Assembly (NCBI GenBank): GCA_003560935.1
Contig: PWJF01000005.1
Span: forward strand, 1 to 15,330
Reading direction: 5' to 3'
Length of the DNA stretch: 15,330 nt
Source of the DNA: Ignavibacteriales bacterium
GTDB taxonomy: Bacteria; Bacteroidota; Ignavibacteria; T3Sed10-11
Shown here: piece by piece, positions 6,604-14,761 of the stretch
How the letters are laid out: each line of letters opens with the position of its first letter
Position numbering within the stretch: the first letter of the stretch is position 1
Position numbers and translations under genes: made by a program
The notes under the pieces: generated by a model
The model's input: the letters and a program-made list of their open reading frames with translations, nothing else
Database searches by the model: none
What the model was told of the DNA's origin: nothing

Positions 6604-7773
6604 TTAATTGAAAACGTCTTTGATTTTCTCAAAGAAACTTTTATTCGCCGATTGATCCGATTCTTTCGGGTGAATGTTTTGCTGTTTATCCAGTTCCCGG
6701 ATCAGTTCTTTTTCTTTTGCCGATACCTTCTTCGGTACCCAGACGTTAATACGCACGAGCTGGTCACCCCGTCCTCCGCCGTTCAGGTGTTGAATGCCCT
6801 TTCCACGCATGCGTAATATTCGTCCTGAGGGAGTTCCGGGGTCGATCTTCATCCGGGCGCGCCCGTTCAGTGTCGGTACTTCAACATCTCCGCCCATAAC
6901 CGCAGTAGGATAGCTTACAAGAAGATCGAAGACAATATCGTCTCCGCGCCGGATAAATTTTTCGTGGTGTTCCTCCTCAATAACAACGAGAAGATCCCCC
7001 GCCGGTCCGCCGCGTCGCCCGGCATTTCCCTGATTCCGCAGTGTGAGGTACTGACCTTCCAATACTCCGGCCGGAACACTTATTTCGACCGTCGCCTCCT
7101 TCTGCTCGCGTCCTTCGCCGTCGCACGCTTTGCACGGTGAGGAAAGAATTTTACCGCTGCCGCCGCAGTTTGCGCATGGCGTTATGTTTACGAATTGACC
7201 GAACACCGAGCGTGAGACCTGTCGTATCTCACCGCTTCCGCTGCAATATTCACAGCGGCGATATCCGTCGCTGCTGCTTGCGCCCGATCCGCTGCAGGTC
7301 GAACAACTTACATACTTGTTAATTTTTAATTTCTTTTTTGTCCCGCGAGCAATCTCTTCGAGTGTCAGCTTTAGTCGAATTTTCAAATCGCTGCCTGCAG
7401 TACCGGTGTATGATCTCGAACGGCCGCTTCGTCCACGACCGCCGCTAAATACTTCTTCGAATATCGTACCGCCGAAACTGCCTCCGAATATATCGCCAAA
7501 AGCACTGAAAATATCTTCGACATCACGGAACCCGCCGAAGTCGGATGAACGCATGCCTTCATGACCGAACCGGTCGTAGCGCTGCCGCTTATCCGGGTCG
7601 CGAAGTACTTCGTATGCTTCGGCACATTCTTTGAATTTTTTTTCAGCTTCCGGATCATTCGGATTTTTATCCGGATGATACTTTACCGCAAATTTTCTAT
7701 ACGCCTTCTTTATCTCTTCCTGTGAAGCATTCCGGGATACTCCAAGCACTTCATAAAAATCCCGTTTCTGCAT
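6604..7773 (-). CDS. dnaJ: Molecular chaperone DnaJ (type I Hsp40)
   Basis: Co-chaperone that delivers unfolded proteins to DnaK and stimulates its ATPase. The 389-aa protein has the full type I layout: J domain with HPD at 33-35, Gly/Phe-rich region (about 68-125, including [12 protein letters not shown]), four CxxCxGxG-type zinc motifs (Cys157/160, 174/177, 200/203, 214/217), and the C-terminal substrate-binding domains. The last 10 residues ([10 protein letters not shown]) form a short amphipathic tail. The ATG overlaps the grpE stop by one base (TAATG) and has AAGGAG 8 bases upstream, so it is coupled to grpE. The partner DnaK is not encoded in the window. Confidence 0.98.
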   Translation of the reverse strand: MQKRDFYEVLGVSRNASQEEIKKAYRKFAVKYHPDKNPNDPEAEKKFKECAEAYEVLRDPDKRQRYDRFGHEGMRSSDFGGFRDVEDIFSAFGDIFGGSFGGTIFEEVFSGGRGRSGRSRSYTGTAGSDLKIRLKLTLEEIARGTKKKLKINKYVSCSTCSGSGASSSDGYRRCEYCSGSGEIRQVSRSVFGQFVNITPCANCGGSGKILSSPCKACDGEGREQKEATVEISVPAGVLEGQYLTLRNQGNAGRRGGPAGDLLVVIEEEHHEKFIRRGDDIVFDLLVSYPTAVMGGDVEVPTLNGRARMKIDPGTPSGRILRMRGKGIQHLNGGGRGDQLVRINVWVPKKVSAKEKELIRELDKQQNIHPKESDQSANKSFFEKIKDVFN

Positions 7774-8429
7774 TACTTATTCTCCTTCTTATTCACTTCT
7801 TCCCCGGATGTCCCGTCATGGGCCGTTTCATCCGTCTCCGGTTCCTTTGCGACGACGACTTTAGCATGACGAATAACTTTGTCATCGTAAAGATATCCTC
7901 TCTCGACTTCCTCGATTATAGTGTTCGGTTCTATGTTGTCCTTTGGTACCTGCATGAGTGCATCATGTAAGTCCACATTAAACGGCTTTCCTTCCACCTC
8001 TATCGGTTTTACGCCCTTTGATTCAAGCAGTTGCATAAATTTTTGGTATATTAATTCGATCCCTTTATAGAACGGACCGAATTCACGCCTGTTTTTACTG
8101 ACGTGAAGTGATCGCTCGAAATCATCTATAACAGGGAGAATGTCGATTATCAATTGTTCCGTGGCATATTTACTAAGAGCGGCGAACTCCTGCTCGGTCC
8201 GACGCTTGTAATTTTCAAACTCGGCGGCTTTCCGAAGATACTTGTCCTTCAGGTTGTCGCGTTCTTTTTCAATCTGCTCGATTTTAACCGCTAATTCCTG
8301 AATTGTTGCATCCGTCGTGTTATTTTTATTAGATGTTTCTTGAGAAGTCTGACCTTCTCCTTGGTTTTTTTCCTCTTTCATTTGTTGGTTCTGTTCGTCC
8401 AATCCTTTGTTTTTATTCTTATCACCCAT
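7773..8429 (-). CDS. grpE: Nucleotide exchange factor GrpE
   Basis: Releases ADP from DnaK and acts as a thermosensor in the Hsp70 cycle. The 218-aa protein has a disordered Lys/Glu/Gln/Asn-rich N-terminus (1-40), a long coiled-coil helix (about 42-95, with [13 protein letters not shown]), a core with [10 protein letters not shown], and the family signature ending [17 protein letters not shown] (178-194). A short acidic tail follows. The best ribosome binding site, GGAGG at 8449-8445, is 15 bases from the ATG, which is unusually far; in-frame stops (TAG at 8435-8433) exclude an earlier start. It follows hrcA after 26 bases and overlaps dnaJ. Confidence 0.97.
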   Translation of the reverse strand: MGDKNKNKGLDEQNQQMKEEKNQGEGQTSQETSNKNNTTDATIQELAVKIEQIEKERDNLKDKYLRKAAEFENYKRRTEQEFAALSKYATEQLIIDILPVIDDFERSLHVSKNRREFGPFYKGIELIYQKFMQLLESKGVKPIEVEGKPFNVDLHDALMQVPKDNIEPNTIIEEVERGYLYDDKVIRHAKVVVAKEPETDETAHDGTSGEEVNKKENK

Positions 8430-8455
8430 ATGCTAATTACTACACCTCCGATTAA

Positions 8456-9508
8456 TTAATTTTGTTGCGATGTTCGCTGCGTAATCGTCTTTGCAATATG
8501 ATCTACCACCGGAATAATCCGGGAATAATTCATTCGTTTCGGTCCGATGACACTGACGGTACCGAAGATATCACCGATTAAATACCGTGTCGTGATCACA
8601 CTATAATTTTTTAATTTCTTTTCTGGATTTTCATTTCCAATGGAAATGGCTAAATCTGTAGCTTTCTCGCCCTGGCTCTCGAGCACGTGAATAATGATCT
8701 CCTTGTCGTCAATGAGCTCGATAACACTTCGTATTTTATCGGGCGAATTAAATTCCGGATGTTTTAAAATATCACGCGTGCCGCTTATGAACAATCTGTC
8801 TCGGTCTTTCGTGTCGTCGAATAGTTCATCAACCGAATCTACAAACAATCGTATTAACCCTGTCTCTTCATTCTGAAAATCTTTTACCCGTTCTGAAAAT
8901 GTTTCGCGAATTTGCTTTAATGTCAAGCCGTGCAGCCGTTCATTTAACACCTGCGTGATCGCTTCAAGTTTATCCCGGCTGACCTCGGATTGTACCTCCA
9001 TCACAAGCGTCTTTACGATTCCACTCTGGACCGTGATGATCACCATTATCCTGTTGCTTGACAGAGAAACCATTTCAAGCCGGTCAAGTTTTCCCGTTGC
9101 AAGCTGGGGGTTCGTGACGATACTGAGCTGGCATGATATATTCCCGAGTATATCGGACGCCTGTGCAAGCAGTTCTTCACGATCTTCAACAGTATCAAGT
9201 TTCCGTTCGATTGCCTCGACTTCCCTTCTTGATAATTGCTCCAGATCCATGAGCATATCGACGTATACACGATACCCTTTATCCGTCGGAACCCTGCCCG
9301 CCGAGGTGTGAGGATGATTGAGGTATCCTCGCTTCTCGAGGTCTGCCATGAGATTCCGTATCGTAGCAGGCGACAGATTTAAACAGCTATGCTTCGCCAG
9401 GTATCGTGAGCCGACGGGATTCGCCGTTAAAATAAAATTCTGTACCACGTGACGCAGAACCGCCCTATCCCGTTCACTCAACTCGTCTTTTAAGGTTCGT
9501 GCACTCAT
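8456..9508 (-). CDS. hrcA: Heat-inducible transcription repressor HrcA
   Basis: Winged-helix repressor that binds CIRCE operators and is kept active by GroEL; heat titrates GroEL away and derepresses its targets. The 350-aa length is typical. The N-terminal DNA-binding domain shows LSPATIRNLMADLEKRGYLNHPHTSAGRVP split across the recognition helix and wing (about 45-74), followed by the family's TDKGYRVYVD (75-84). The GAF-like dimerisation domain follows. It is first in the chaperone run. A TTGACA promoter lies upstream, but no proper CIRCE does; the only perfect CIRCE in the window is before the zinc-ribbon gene. There is no strong ribosome binding site immediately before the ATG. Confidence 0.97.
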   Translation of the reverse strand: MSARTLKDELSERDRAVLRHVVQNFILTANPVGSRYLAKHSCLNLSPATIRNLMADLEKRGYLNHPHTSAGRVPTDKGYRVYVDMLMDLEQLSRREVEAIERKLDTVEDREELLAQASDILGNISCQLSIVTNPQLATGKLDRLEMVSLSSNRIMVIITVQSGIVKTLVMEVQSEVSRDKLEAITQVLNERLHGLTLKQIRETFSERVKDFQNEETGLIRLFVDSVDELFDDTKDRDRLFISGTRDILKHPEFNSPDKIRSVIELIDDKEIIIHVLESQGEKATDLAISIGNENPEKKLKNYSVITTRYLIGDIFGTVSVIGPKRMNYSRIIPVVDHIAKTITQRTSQQN

Positions 9509-9558
9509 CGTTTTGACAGCTTTATTCCTGAAAATACCAAAATATCAATAATTTAGAA

Positions 9559-9587
9559 AAAATAAAGAATATAATCTTGATTGTCAA
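9559..9587 (-). promoter_or_regulatory. Putative sigma70-type promoter of the hrcA-grpE-dnaJ run
   Basis: On the minus strand a perfect -35 TTGACA (9587-9582) is followed by a 17-base spacer and TATTTT (9564-9559). The predicted start near 9552 gives a leader of about 43 bases before the hrcA ATG. The -35 box touches the edge of the first repeat unit at 9587. No canonical CIRCE overlaps it. Confidence 0.6.
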
Positions 9588-9692
9588 TTGTTTTTTAATC
9601 AATGAGCCAGGCGAATTAATTGTTTTTTAATCAATGAGCGAAGCGAATTATTTGTTTTTTAATCAATGATCCCGACAGAGTCGGGAGAATTA
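9587..9692 (+). repeat. Three-copy direct repeat with a different palindromic core in each copy
   Basis: Units are 9587-9618 (32 bases), 9619-9650 (32) and 9651-9692 (42). All share TTGTTTTTTAATCAATGA on the left and GAATTA on the right. The centre differs: GCCAGGC, GCGAAGC, then TCCCGACAGAGTCGGGA (7-bp perfect stem, AGA loop). Every core can fold back on itself, and the flanks add TAA/TTA pairs interrupted by mismatches. GCGAAGC is a known very stable DNA mini-hairpin. The array fills the divergent gap between hrcA and the transporter gene. I know of no named family for it; it resembles REP-like or small structured intergenic repeats. Confidence 0.85.
9670..9686. other. Perfect short hairpin in the third repeat unit
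   Basis: TCCCGAC (9670-9676), loop AGA, GTCGGGA (9680-9686): a 7-bp GC-rich stem. It is not followed by a T-run on the plus strand. On the minus strand, AT-rich sequence and an A-run follow, so it is not a canonical intrinsic terminator on either strand. Confidence 0.75.
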
Positions 9693-9769
9693 ATCAAATT
9701 TATAAACATTTATCATTAACAAATAATTTCGTATATTTATTGTTTCGAATATTGATAATTATTGAAAGC

Positions 9770-10684
9770 GTGAATCATAGCGAACAAAAGAGACAGCGTA
9801 GAAAATCCGAAACGATTCTAATAATTATAACATTGATCTGGGGCGGAACGTTTGTTGTAATTAAAGGCGCTCTGGATGATATATCACCGTTATTCTTTGT
9901 CGGTGTTCGGTTCCTGATTGCGACTGCGATTCTGACACCTTTTGTGCTGACGAAATTAAAAGGGTTCACAAAACCTGTTCTCCGGTCGGGAATAATTCTC
10001 GGAGTGATAATGTTTATCGGATTTTCCACACAAACACTTGGCCTGCAGTATACGACCGCATCGAAATCCGGATTTATTACCGGACTTGCCGTCGTGTTTA
10101 CGCCTCTGCTTCAAATGCTAATTGAAAAGCGCATGCCGCGCCCGGGAAATCTTATCGGTGTGGTTCTCGTGGTGATTGGATTGTATCTACTTACATCCCC
10201 GGCAGGAGCATCGTTCAATATCGGGGATGGACTCACGCTTGCGTGTGCGTTCTTTTTTGCGTTATATATTGTGTATATAGATGTTTTTTCAAAAAAAATT
10301 TCTATTATTCATCTTGTCTATTTACAAATATCAACGGTAATGGTGCTCAGCTTTATTTTCGCCGGAGGTTTTGAGAGCATCCGATTTAATCCCACCGGCA
10401 ACTTGTTGTTCGGTTTGGCATATACGGCAATCCTTGCGACGGTGATAAATACGTATTTGCAAACAGAATACCAGCGCTATACGACTCCAACGCGAGCCGC
10501 AATAATTTTCACGCTTGAGCCGGTATTTACCGCAGTATTGGCGTTTTTAGTTCTTCATGAAATATTAGGCATGCAGGGTGTTATCGGGGGGGCAATTATT
10601 GTCGGTGGCTTGATAGTATCAGAGCTTTCTGATGTATTAGATAAATGGGGTTTAACACTATGGTACGAGCACGAGCAATCGTAA
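9770..10684 (+). CDS. EamA/DMT-superfamily membrane transporter
   Basis: A drug/metabolite transporter-type permease. Downstream of a basic N-terminus (EQKRQRRKSE) the protein is almost wholly hydrophobic, with about ten membrane segments in two EamA repeats. The first repeat opens TLIWGGTFVVIKGAL and contains FVGVRFLIATAIL; the second ends with AAIIFTLEPVFTAVLAFLVLHE, the characteristic EamA C-terminal repeat motif. Members export amino acids, nucleosides or other metabolites, and substrate cannot be read here. The start is uncertain: GTG at 9770 (304 aa) is chosen because it sits just before the basic N-terminus, while TTG at 9740 or 9752 would add residues; none has a good ribosome binding site. 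It overlaps the acylphosphatase gene by 25 bases. Confidence 0.88.
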   Translation: MNHSEQKRQRRKSETILIIITLIWGGTFVVIKGALDDISPLFFVGVRFLIATAILTPFVLTKLKGFTKPVLRSGIILGVIMFIGFSTQTLGLQYTTASKSGFITGLAVVFTPLLQMLIEKRMPRPGNLIGVVLVVIGLYLLTSPAGASFNIGDGLTLACAFFFALYIVYIDVFSKKISIIHLVYLQISTVMVLSFIFAGGFESIRFNPTGNLLFGLAYTAILATVINTYLQTEYQRYTTPTRAAIIFTLEPVFTAVLAFLVLHEILGMQGVIGGAIIVGGLIVSELSDVLDKWGLTLWYEHEQS

Positions 10685-10926
10685 GCGGTGTTGTACAGGG
10701 AGTGGGGTTTAGATTCTTCGCCTCCCGCCTGGCTGATCGATACGGGATTACGGGATATGCAAAAAACCTCCTGACCGGGGAAGTAGAGATTGAAGCAGAG
10801 GGGGATAAATCAGCGGTATCCGGTTATCTTGAGGAAATTAAAATCGGTCCCCGGCATGCTCATATTGCGGATATGCGCGTGGAATGGCTCGAACCGAAAA
10901 ATTATCGAATTTTTTCAACATATTAA
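10660..10926 (+). CDS. Acylphosphatase
   Basis: Hydrolyses carboxyl-phosphate bonds such as those of acetyl phosphate or 1,3-bisphosphoglycerate; physiological role in bacteria is unclear. The 88-aa protein has the complete family signature VSGVVQGVGFRFF with catalytic Arg18, then GYAKNLLTGEVEIEAEG with catalytic Asn36; the 18-residue spacing between them equals that in characterised acylphosphatases. The ATG at 10660 is preferred over the one at 10645 because the N-terminus then matches family length and GGGG lies 8-9 bases upstream. It begins inside the transporter gene, so translation is probably coupled. Confidence 0.93.
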   Translation: MVRARAIVSGVVQGVGFRFFASRLADRYGITGYAKNLLTGEVEIEAEGDKSAVSGYLEEIKIGPRHAHIADMRVEWLEPKNYRIFSTY

Positions 10927-10934
10927 AAAACGTT

Positions 10935-11414
10935 ATGATTACCCGATCCGGTATCGGATACGACATACATCGCTTATCGAAAAATCGAGAATTATGGCTC
11001 GGAGGGGTGAAAATACCCTCGGATTTCGGCCTTGAAGGACATAGCGATGCCGATGTAATTTTGCACGCTATTGCCGATGCTCTACTTGGCGCGGCGGGAT
11101 TGGGAGATATTGGACAACATTTTCCGAACACGGATCCACAATGGAAGGATGTGCGAAGTACGGTATTGCTGAAAAAGGTACACGAGATGTTGACCGTTCA
11201 TTCGTACCTGATCGTCAATATTGACGCAACCTTGATTTTGGAGAGACCGAAAATATCACCATTTACACAGGAGATGTGCGAGATAATATCCGAATTCCTT
11301 GGGATTGAACCTTCACAGGTCAATATCAAGTCCACTACAAACGAGACACTCGGAGCATTAGGGCGTGTCGAGGGAGCAGCAGCGTTGGCGATTGCCACCA
11401 TACAATTTAGATAA
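10935..11414 (+). CDS. ispF: 2-C-methyl-D-erythritol 2,4-cyclodiphosphate synthase (IspF)
   Basis: Cyclises CDP-methylerythritol 2-phosphate to MEcPP with release of CMP, in the MEP isoprenoid pathway. The 159-aa length is typical. Zinc ligands are Asp10 and His12 (GYDIHRL) and His44 in the HSDADVILHAIADALLGAAG block, followed by GDIGQHFPNTD. The C-terminal TTNETLGALGRVEGAAA matches the CMP/trimer motif. The usual HFPDTD reads HFPNTD (Asn65), a mild deviation. The ATG at 10935 is chosen because it gives the conserved MxTRSGIGYDIH start; an earlier in-frame ATG at 10884 lies inside the acylphosphatase gene. No ribosome binding site is obvious. IspD and IspE are not in the window. Confidence 0.97.
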   Translation: MITRSGIGYDIHRLSKNRELWLGGVKIPSDFGLEGHSDADVILHAIADALLGAAGLGDIGQHFPNTDPQWKDVRSTVLLKKVHEMLTVHSYLIVNIDATLILERPKISPFTQEMCEIISEFLGIEPSQVNIKSTTNETLGALGRVEGAAALAIATIQFR

Positions 11415-11433
11415 ACACTAACTATAAAATCAC

Positions 11434-12054
11434 TTGATTGATTTTTTTGTTTACATAGACAGATTACTTTTTTCGTTCTTTAATCAGACGATTGCTAATC
11501 CGGCATTCGATGTTCTGATGCCGTTCTTAACAGATTTGAACAAATACACATTGTCATTTGTAATTGTTGGGGTAATATGGATCGCCCTCATAATCTGGGG
11601 AGGTAAAACAGGACGTATGGTTGCTGCCGGTTTGGTGCTTGTTATTGCACTGGCTGACCAATTTAATAGCTCTGTTCTGAAATCCATATTTGATAGATCC
11701 CGTCCGTGTCATTTTGTCGATGGTATCTACAATATTGAGAATGTCAGATTACTTGTCGGATGCGGAGGCGGAAGGTCGTTTCCTTCATCACATGCTGCAA
11801 ACAATGCGGCCGTGGCTCTTTTATTAAGCTGGTATTACCCGAGATTTAAGTGGTGGTTCATTGTCTTTGCATTAGCTATAGGTCTATCGAGAATTTATGT
11901 GGGAGTACATTTTCCTATAGATGTACTGGGTGGATTTATAGTAGGAATAGTATGCGGTTTTATCATCATCGGTGCACTAATGTCGGCTGAATGGATTTAC
12001 TCAAGAATTTTCAAGAAAAAAAGCGGAGTTCATCAAATTGAAAAAGAAAAATAA
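11434..12054 (+). CDS. PAP2-superfamily membrane phosphatase
   Basis: Likely dephosphorylates a lipid (di)phosphate such as undecaprenyl diphosphate or phosphatidylglycerol phosphate at the membrane. The 206-aa protein has several membrane segments and all three PAP2 catalytic motifs: KSIFDRSRP (the KxxxxxxRP motif), PSSHA (PSGH-type) and SRIYVGVHFPID (SRxxxxxHxxxD). The start appears to be TTG at 11434: a stop lies three codons upstream (11425-11427) and no ATG occurs before the first conserved region. No ribosome binding site is clear. It sits between ispF, whose pathway feeds undecaprenyl lipid synthesis, and lnt, so an undecaprenyl-diphosphate phosphatase or lipid-modifying role is plausible. 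Its end overlaps lnt by 17 bases. Confidence 0.88.
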   Translation: MIDFFVYIDRLLFSFFNQTIANPAFDVLMPFLTDLNKYTLSFVIVGVIWIALIIWGGKTGRMVAAGLVLVIALADQFNSSVLKSIFDRSRPCHFVDGIYNIENVRLLVGCGGGRSFPSSHAANNAAVALLLSWYYPRFKWWFIVFALAIGLSRIYVGVHFPIDVLGGFIVGIVCGFIIIGALMSAEWIYSRIFKKKSGVHQIEKEK

Positions 12055-13744
12055 GTCGATCGTTCAACCCCCGGAAGAGAAAAAACACCGGAGATTTTTA
12101 ATATTTCTTTCTTTGCTTACCGGGATTGGACTCGGAATCTCATTTCCTCCTTTTCCGCTGGGTGTTGTCGCATGTTTTGCCCTTGTACCTCTGTTATTGC
12201 TTTTTGAGTTTACCGGCGGATTTTCCCGTCCTCTTAGATATACCTATATCTCATTTTTTATATTGCAAGTGGTTTCGGTGTACTGGATGGGCGGATTTGT
12301 GCATGGTCGAGAAGGAATGCAGATGTTCGGCGGAGCATTGCTTCTACTCGCGCATCCATTCTTTTTCTTTATTCCCGTCCTGGGTTATCTTGTTATCCGG
12401 CGAACCTTTGGATTGCTGTATGCGCTTATAGCATTGCCGTTTATCTGGGTGGGATTCGAATATATCCATAGTATCGGCGATCTTGCATTTCCCTGGCAAA
12501 CGCTTGGCAATACACAGAGTTATGATATCGTCCGTTCCCAGTTTATTACTTTTACAGGTGTTTACGGATTATCCTTCTGGATTGTGACCATAAATGCAAT
12601 CGCTTTCTATCTTGTAATGAACATTGCTTCAAAGCGATGGAATATCACATCAAAGCCGGCAATAGGTACCGCAGTCGTTATTGTTGTGATTCACTTCATC
12701 CCGTTTATTTATGGGTCTATTGTCTTGTCCAACGAGCGTGAATTTACCGAAAGCCTTCGGGTGGGTGTCGTTCAACCGGATTCCGATCCCTTTGAGAAGT
12801 GGGAATTAAGCAGGCACATGCTCACCGAACAACTGCTCGGTCAATCCGAACGGCTTATTCCTGATAATCCCGATGTTATACTATGGCCTGAAAATGCGAT
12901 AACGTTCTACCTTATGATGCCGCAAAACCGCTTTTATAGGGAAATGGTACAGGAATTTGTTAACCAGACGGATATTCCGGTGCTGACAGGCGTGCCGTAT
13001 GCAAAAATATATGAAAGAGACGAAGTTACCCCGCGAACCGCCAAAGAAGTACCCGAGACCGGCGAACGTTATGAGTCTTTCAATGCTGCGGTACTTTTTA
13101 ATCCACATTCTGATGAATACACATGGTACGGGAAAATTGTACTCGTCCCGTTTGTTGAAAAAATCCCATTCGGTGATTTGTTTGAATTCGCAGTAAAAAT
13201 ACGGCGGAGTATCGGTGTCGGCGGCTGGGATGTAGGACCCGATACCACGCTTTTCCCTTTCTACGATAATGATGACCGATTGAGATCATTTGGAACGGTA
13301 ATCTGTTATGAATCCGTATATCCTGGCTTTGTTCGGCATTTCACAAACAAGGGAGCCGATTTCCTTGTTGTAATTACCAACGATAGCTGGTGGGGGAGAA
13401 CCCCGGGGCCGCGACAGCATTTACAGATGTCGGTTTTCAGGGCTATCGAAAACCGAAGAGCAATAGCACGTGCGGCAAATGGCGGTATCTCAGCGTTCCT
13501 TGATCCTTATGGTCGTATCTTACATGAAACGGATTTGTTCACACAGACACAAATTGTCTTTGAGATACCGGTATCCGGACAATTAACATTTTATGCAAGA
13601 CATGGCGACGTATTTTCTAAACTGTGTTTGCTGTTCGGCGTGTTGCCGGTTATGGCTTCACTCGGTGAGCGAATGCGAAAGAGAATGTTTACAATCCAGG
13701 ATAAATACAGAAAAGAAATAAATGAAAATGATCGATCTGCGTAG
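12038..13744 (+). CDS. lnt: Apolipoprotein N-acyltransferase (Lnt)
   Basis: Transfers the third acyl chain from phospholipid to the N-terminal Cys of lipoproteins at the inner membrane. The 568-aa protein is somewhat longer than the roughly 510-aa E. coli enzyme. Residues 20-230 carry the membrane segments with the family signature [10 protein letters not shown] (151-160). A periplasmic nitrilase-type domain follows, with catalytic Glu285 (ILWPENA), Lys366 ([11 protein letters not shown]) and Cys423 (VICYESV), then ITNDSWWG and [17 protein letters not shown] last hydrophobic stretch is near 526-541. The TTG start is supported by GGAG 9 bases upstream (12025-12028). It overlaps the PAP2 gene by 17 and the aldolase gene by 23 bases. 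Its presence indicates an outer membrane with triacylated lipoproteins. Confidence 0.95.
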   Translation: MKKKNKSIVQPPEEKKHRRFLIFLSLLTGIGLGISFPPFPLGVVACFALVPLLLLFEFTGGFSRPLRYTYISFFILQVVSVYWMGGFVHGREGMQMFGGALLLLAHPFFFFIPVLGYLVIRRTFGLLYALIALPFIWVGFEYIHSIGDLAFPWQTLGNTQSYDIVRSQFITFTGVYGLSFWIVTINAIAFYLVMNIASKRWNITSKPAIGTAVVIVVIHFIPFIYGSIVLSNEREFTESLRVGVVQPDSDPFEKWELSRHMLTEQLLGQSERLIPDNPDVILWPENAITFYLMMPQNRFYREMVQEFVNQTDIPVLTGVPYAKIYERDEVTPRTAKEVPETGERYESFNAAVLFNPHSDEYTWYGKIVLVPFVEKIPFGDLFEFAVKIRRSIGVGGWDVGPDTTLFPFYDNDDRLRSFGTVICYESVYPGFVRHFTNKGADFLVVITNDSWWGRTPGPRQHLQMSVFRAIENRRAIARAANGGISAFLDPYGRILHETDLFTQTQIVFEIPVSGQLTFYARHGDVFSKLCLLFGVLPVMASLGERMRKRMFTIQDKYRKEINENDRSA

Positions 13745-14759
13745 CGACACAGTTACAAAACCTTCACGGGCAATGATCGAGGCGATGGGTAATGCAGAGG
13801 TTGGAGATGATGTTTTTGGTGAAGACCCGACGGTGAACAAACTCCAGGAAGAAGTTGCCGCAATGTTCGGGAAGGAAGCCGGATTGTTTGTCCCGTCAGG
13901 TGTTATGGGAAATCAACTTGCGATAAAATCGCAGACCGAACCGGGAGATGAAGTAATTGTTGAAGCGGAATCGCATATCTTCCATTATGAAACGGCTGCA
14001 CCGGCTATCCTTTCAAGTGTTCAATTGCATACACTCGAAGGTAACAATGGAAGCATTTCCGGAGAAAAACTTGCAGGTGCGATTCGCTCGGCCGATTATC
14101 ATAATCCGAGATCGCGTTTACTCTGCCTGGAGAATACTCATAACCGGTACGGTGGTGCGGTGTACCCGTTTGAGGAAATGAAGTCCCTTTGTCGTAGTGC
14201 ACGGGAATATGGATTGCGTCTACACCTTGACGGCGCGCGAGTATGGAATGCTTCCGTGGCATCGGGGGTATCGTTCAAAGAGTACGGGAATCTCTTCGAC
14301 ACCGTTTCGGTTTGTTTTTCAAAAGGCCTTGGCGCACCGATAGGATCGATGCTGTTGGGAGACAGGGAAACGATAACACGTGCACACCGATACCGGAAAG
14401 TATTCGGCGGCGGAATGAGGCAAGTGGGTGTCATTGCAGCAGCGGCAATGTACGCTGTCCGGAATAACATCAAGAGAATGTCGGAAGATCATGAAAAATC
14501 CGGGATATTCCGGGAAATCCTGTCCGATATGGATGATCTGGAATTTCTGCCGAATATATCACCGACGAATATGTGTATCGTCGATATACGAAAGCGAACA
14601 GATCGGTCTGTTGATGAAGTGCTCGATCACCTGAAAGAGAATGGCGTGCTCCTCACTCCGACCGGTATAGGTAAAATACGGGCGGTAATGCATCTGGATG
14701 TATCGATGAGCGAGGTGCAGACAGCTGCAGAAATTGTTCGAAACGTTTTGAAAAACTGA
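13722..14759 (+). CDS. ltaE: Low-specificity L-threonine aldolase
   Basis: PLP enzyme that cleaves L-threonine/allo-threonine to glycine and acetaldehyde. The 345-aa protein shows the family start [27 protein letters not shown] (28-38), [11 protein letters not shown] (58-68), the AESHIFHYE block with His85, the [10 protein letters not shown] segment with Asp170 facing the PLP nitrogen, and the Schiff-base Lys201 in [12 protein letters not shown]. Length is normal. Two in-frame ATGs lie at 13722 and 13728; the second gives the more typical N-terminus, and neither has a strong ribosome binding site. It starts within the end of lnt, so translation is probably coupled. It can supply glycine; the link to its envelope neighbours is not obvious. 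Confidence 0.94.
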   Translation: MKMIDLRSDTVTKPSRAMIEAMGNAEVGDDVFGEDPTVNKLQEEVAAMFGKEAGLFVPSGVMGNQLAIKSQTEPGDEVIVEAESHIFHYETAAPAILSSVQLHTLEGNNGSISGEKLAGAIRSADYHNPRSRLLCLENTHNRYGGAVYPFEEMKSLCRSAREYGLRLHLDGARVWNASVASGVSFKEYGNLFDTVSVCFSKGLGAPIGSMLLGDRETITRAHRYRKVFGGGMRQVGVIAAAAMYAVRNNIKRMSEDHEKSGIFREILSDMDDLEFLPNISPTNMCIVDIRKRTDRSVDEVLDHLKENGVLLTPTGIGKIRAVMHLDVSMSEVQTAAEIVRNVLKN

Positions 14760-14761
14760 TT

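Noticed and set aside
9500..9525. A CIRCE-like element overlapping the hrcA start codon (GAGTGC in the first codons).
   Set aside because: Only 6 of 9 positions match in one half and about 5 of 9 in the other, with an 8-base spacer. This could arise by chance from the ATGAGTGC coding start, so it is not called as an operator.
9587..9692. CRISPR array, because of regularly spaced repeats.
   Set aside because: The conserved part is AT-rich, the variable cores are only 7-17 bases and palindromic, there are just three units and no cas genes.
9619..9692. Attachment site or insertion-sequence ends.
   Set aside because: No transposase, integrase or target duplication is present, and the units are direct rather than inverted copies.
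10884..10934. An N-terminal extension of IspF starting at the earlier ATG.
   Set aside because: The extra 17 residues lie inside the acylphosphatase gene and precede the canonical IspF N-terminus, which begins exactly at the ATG at 10935.
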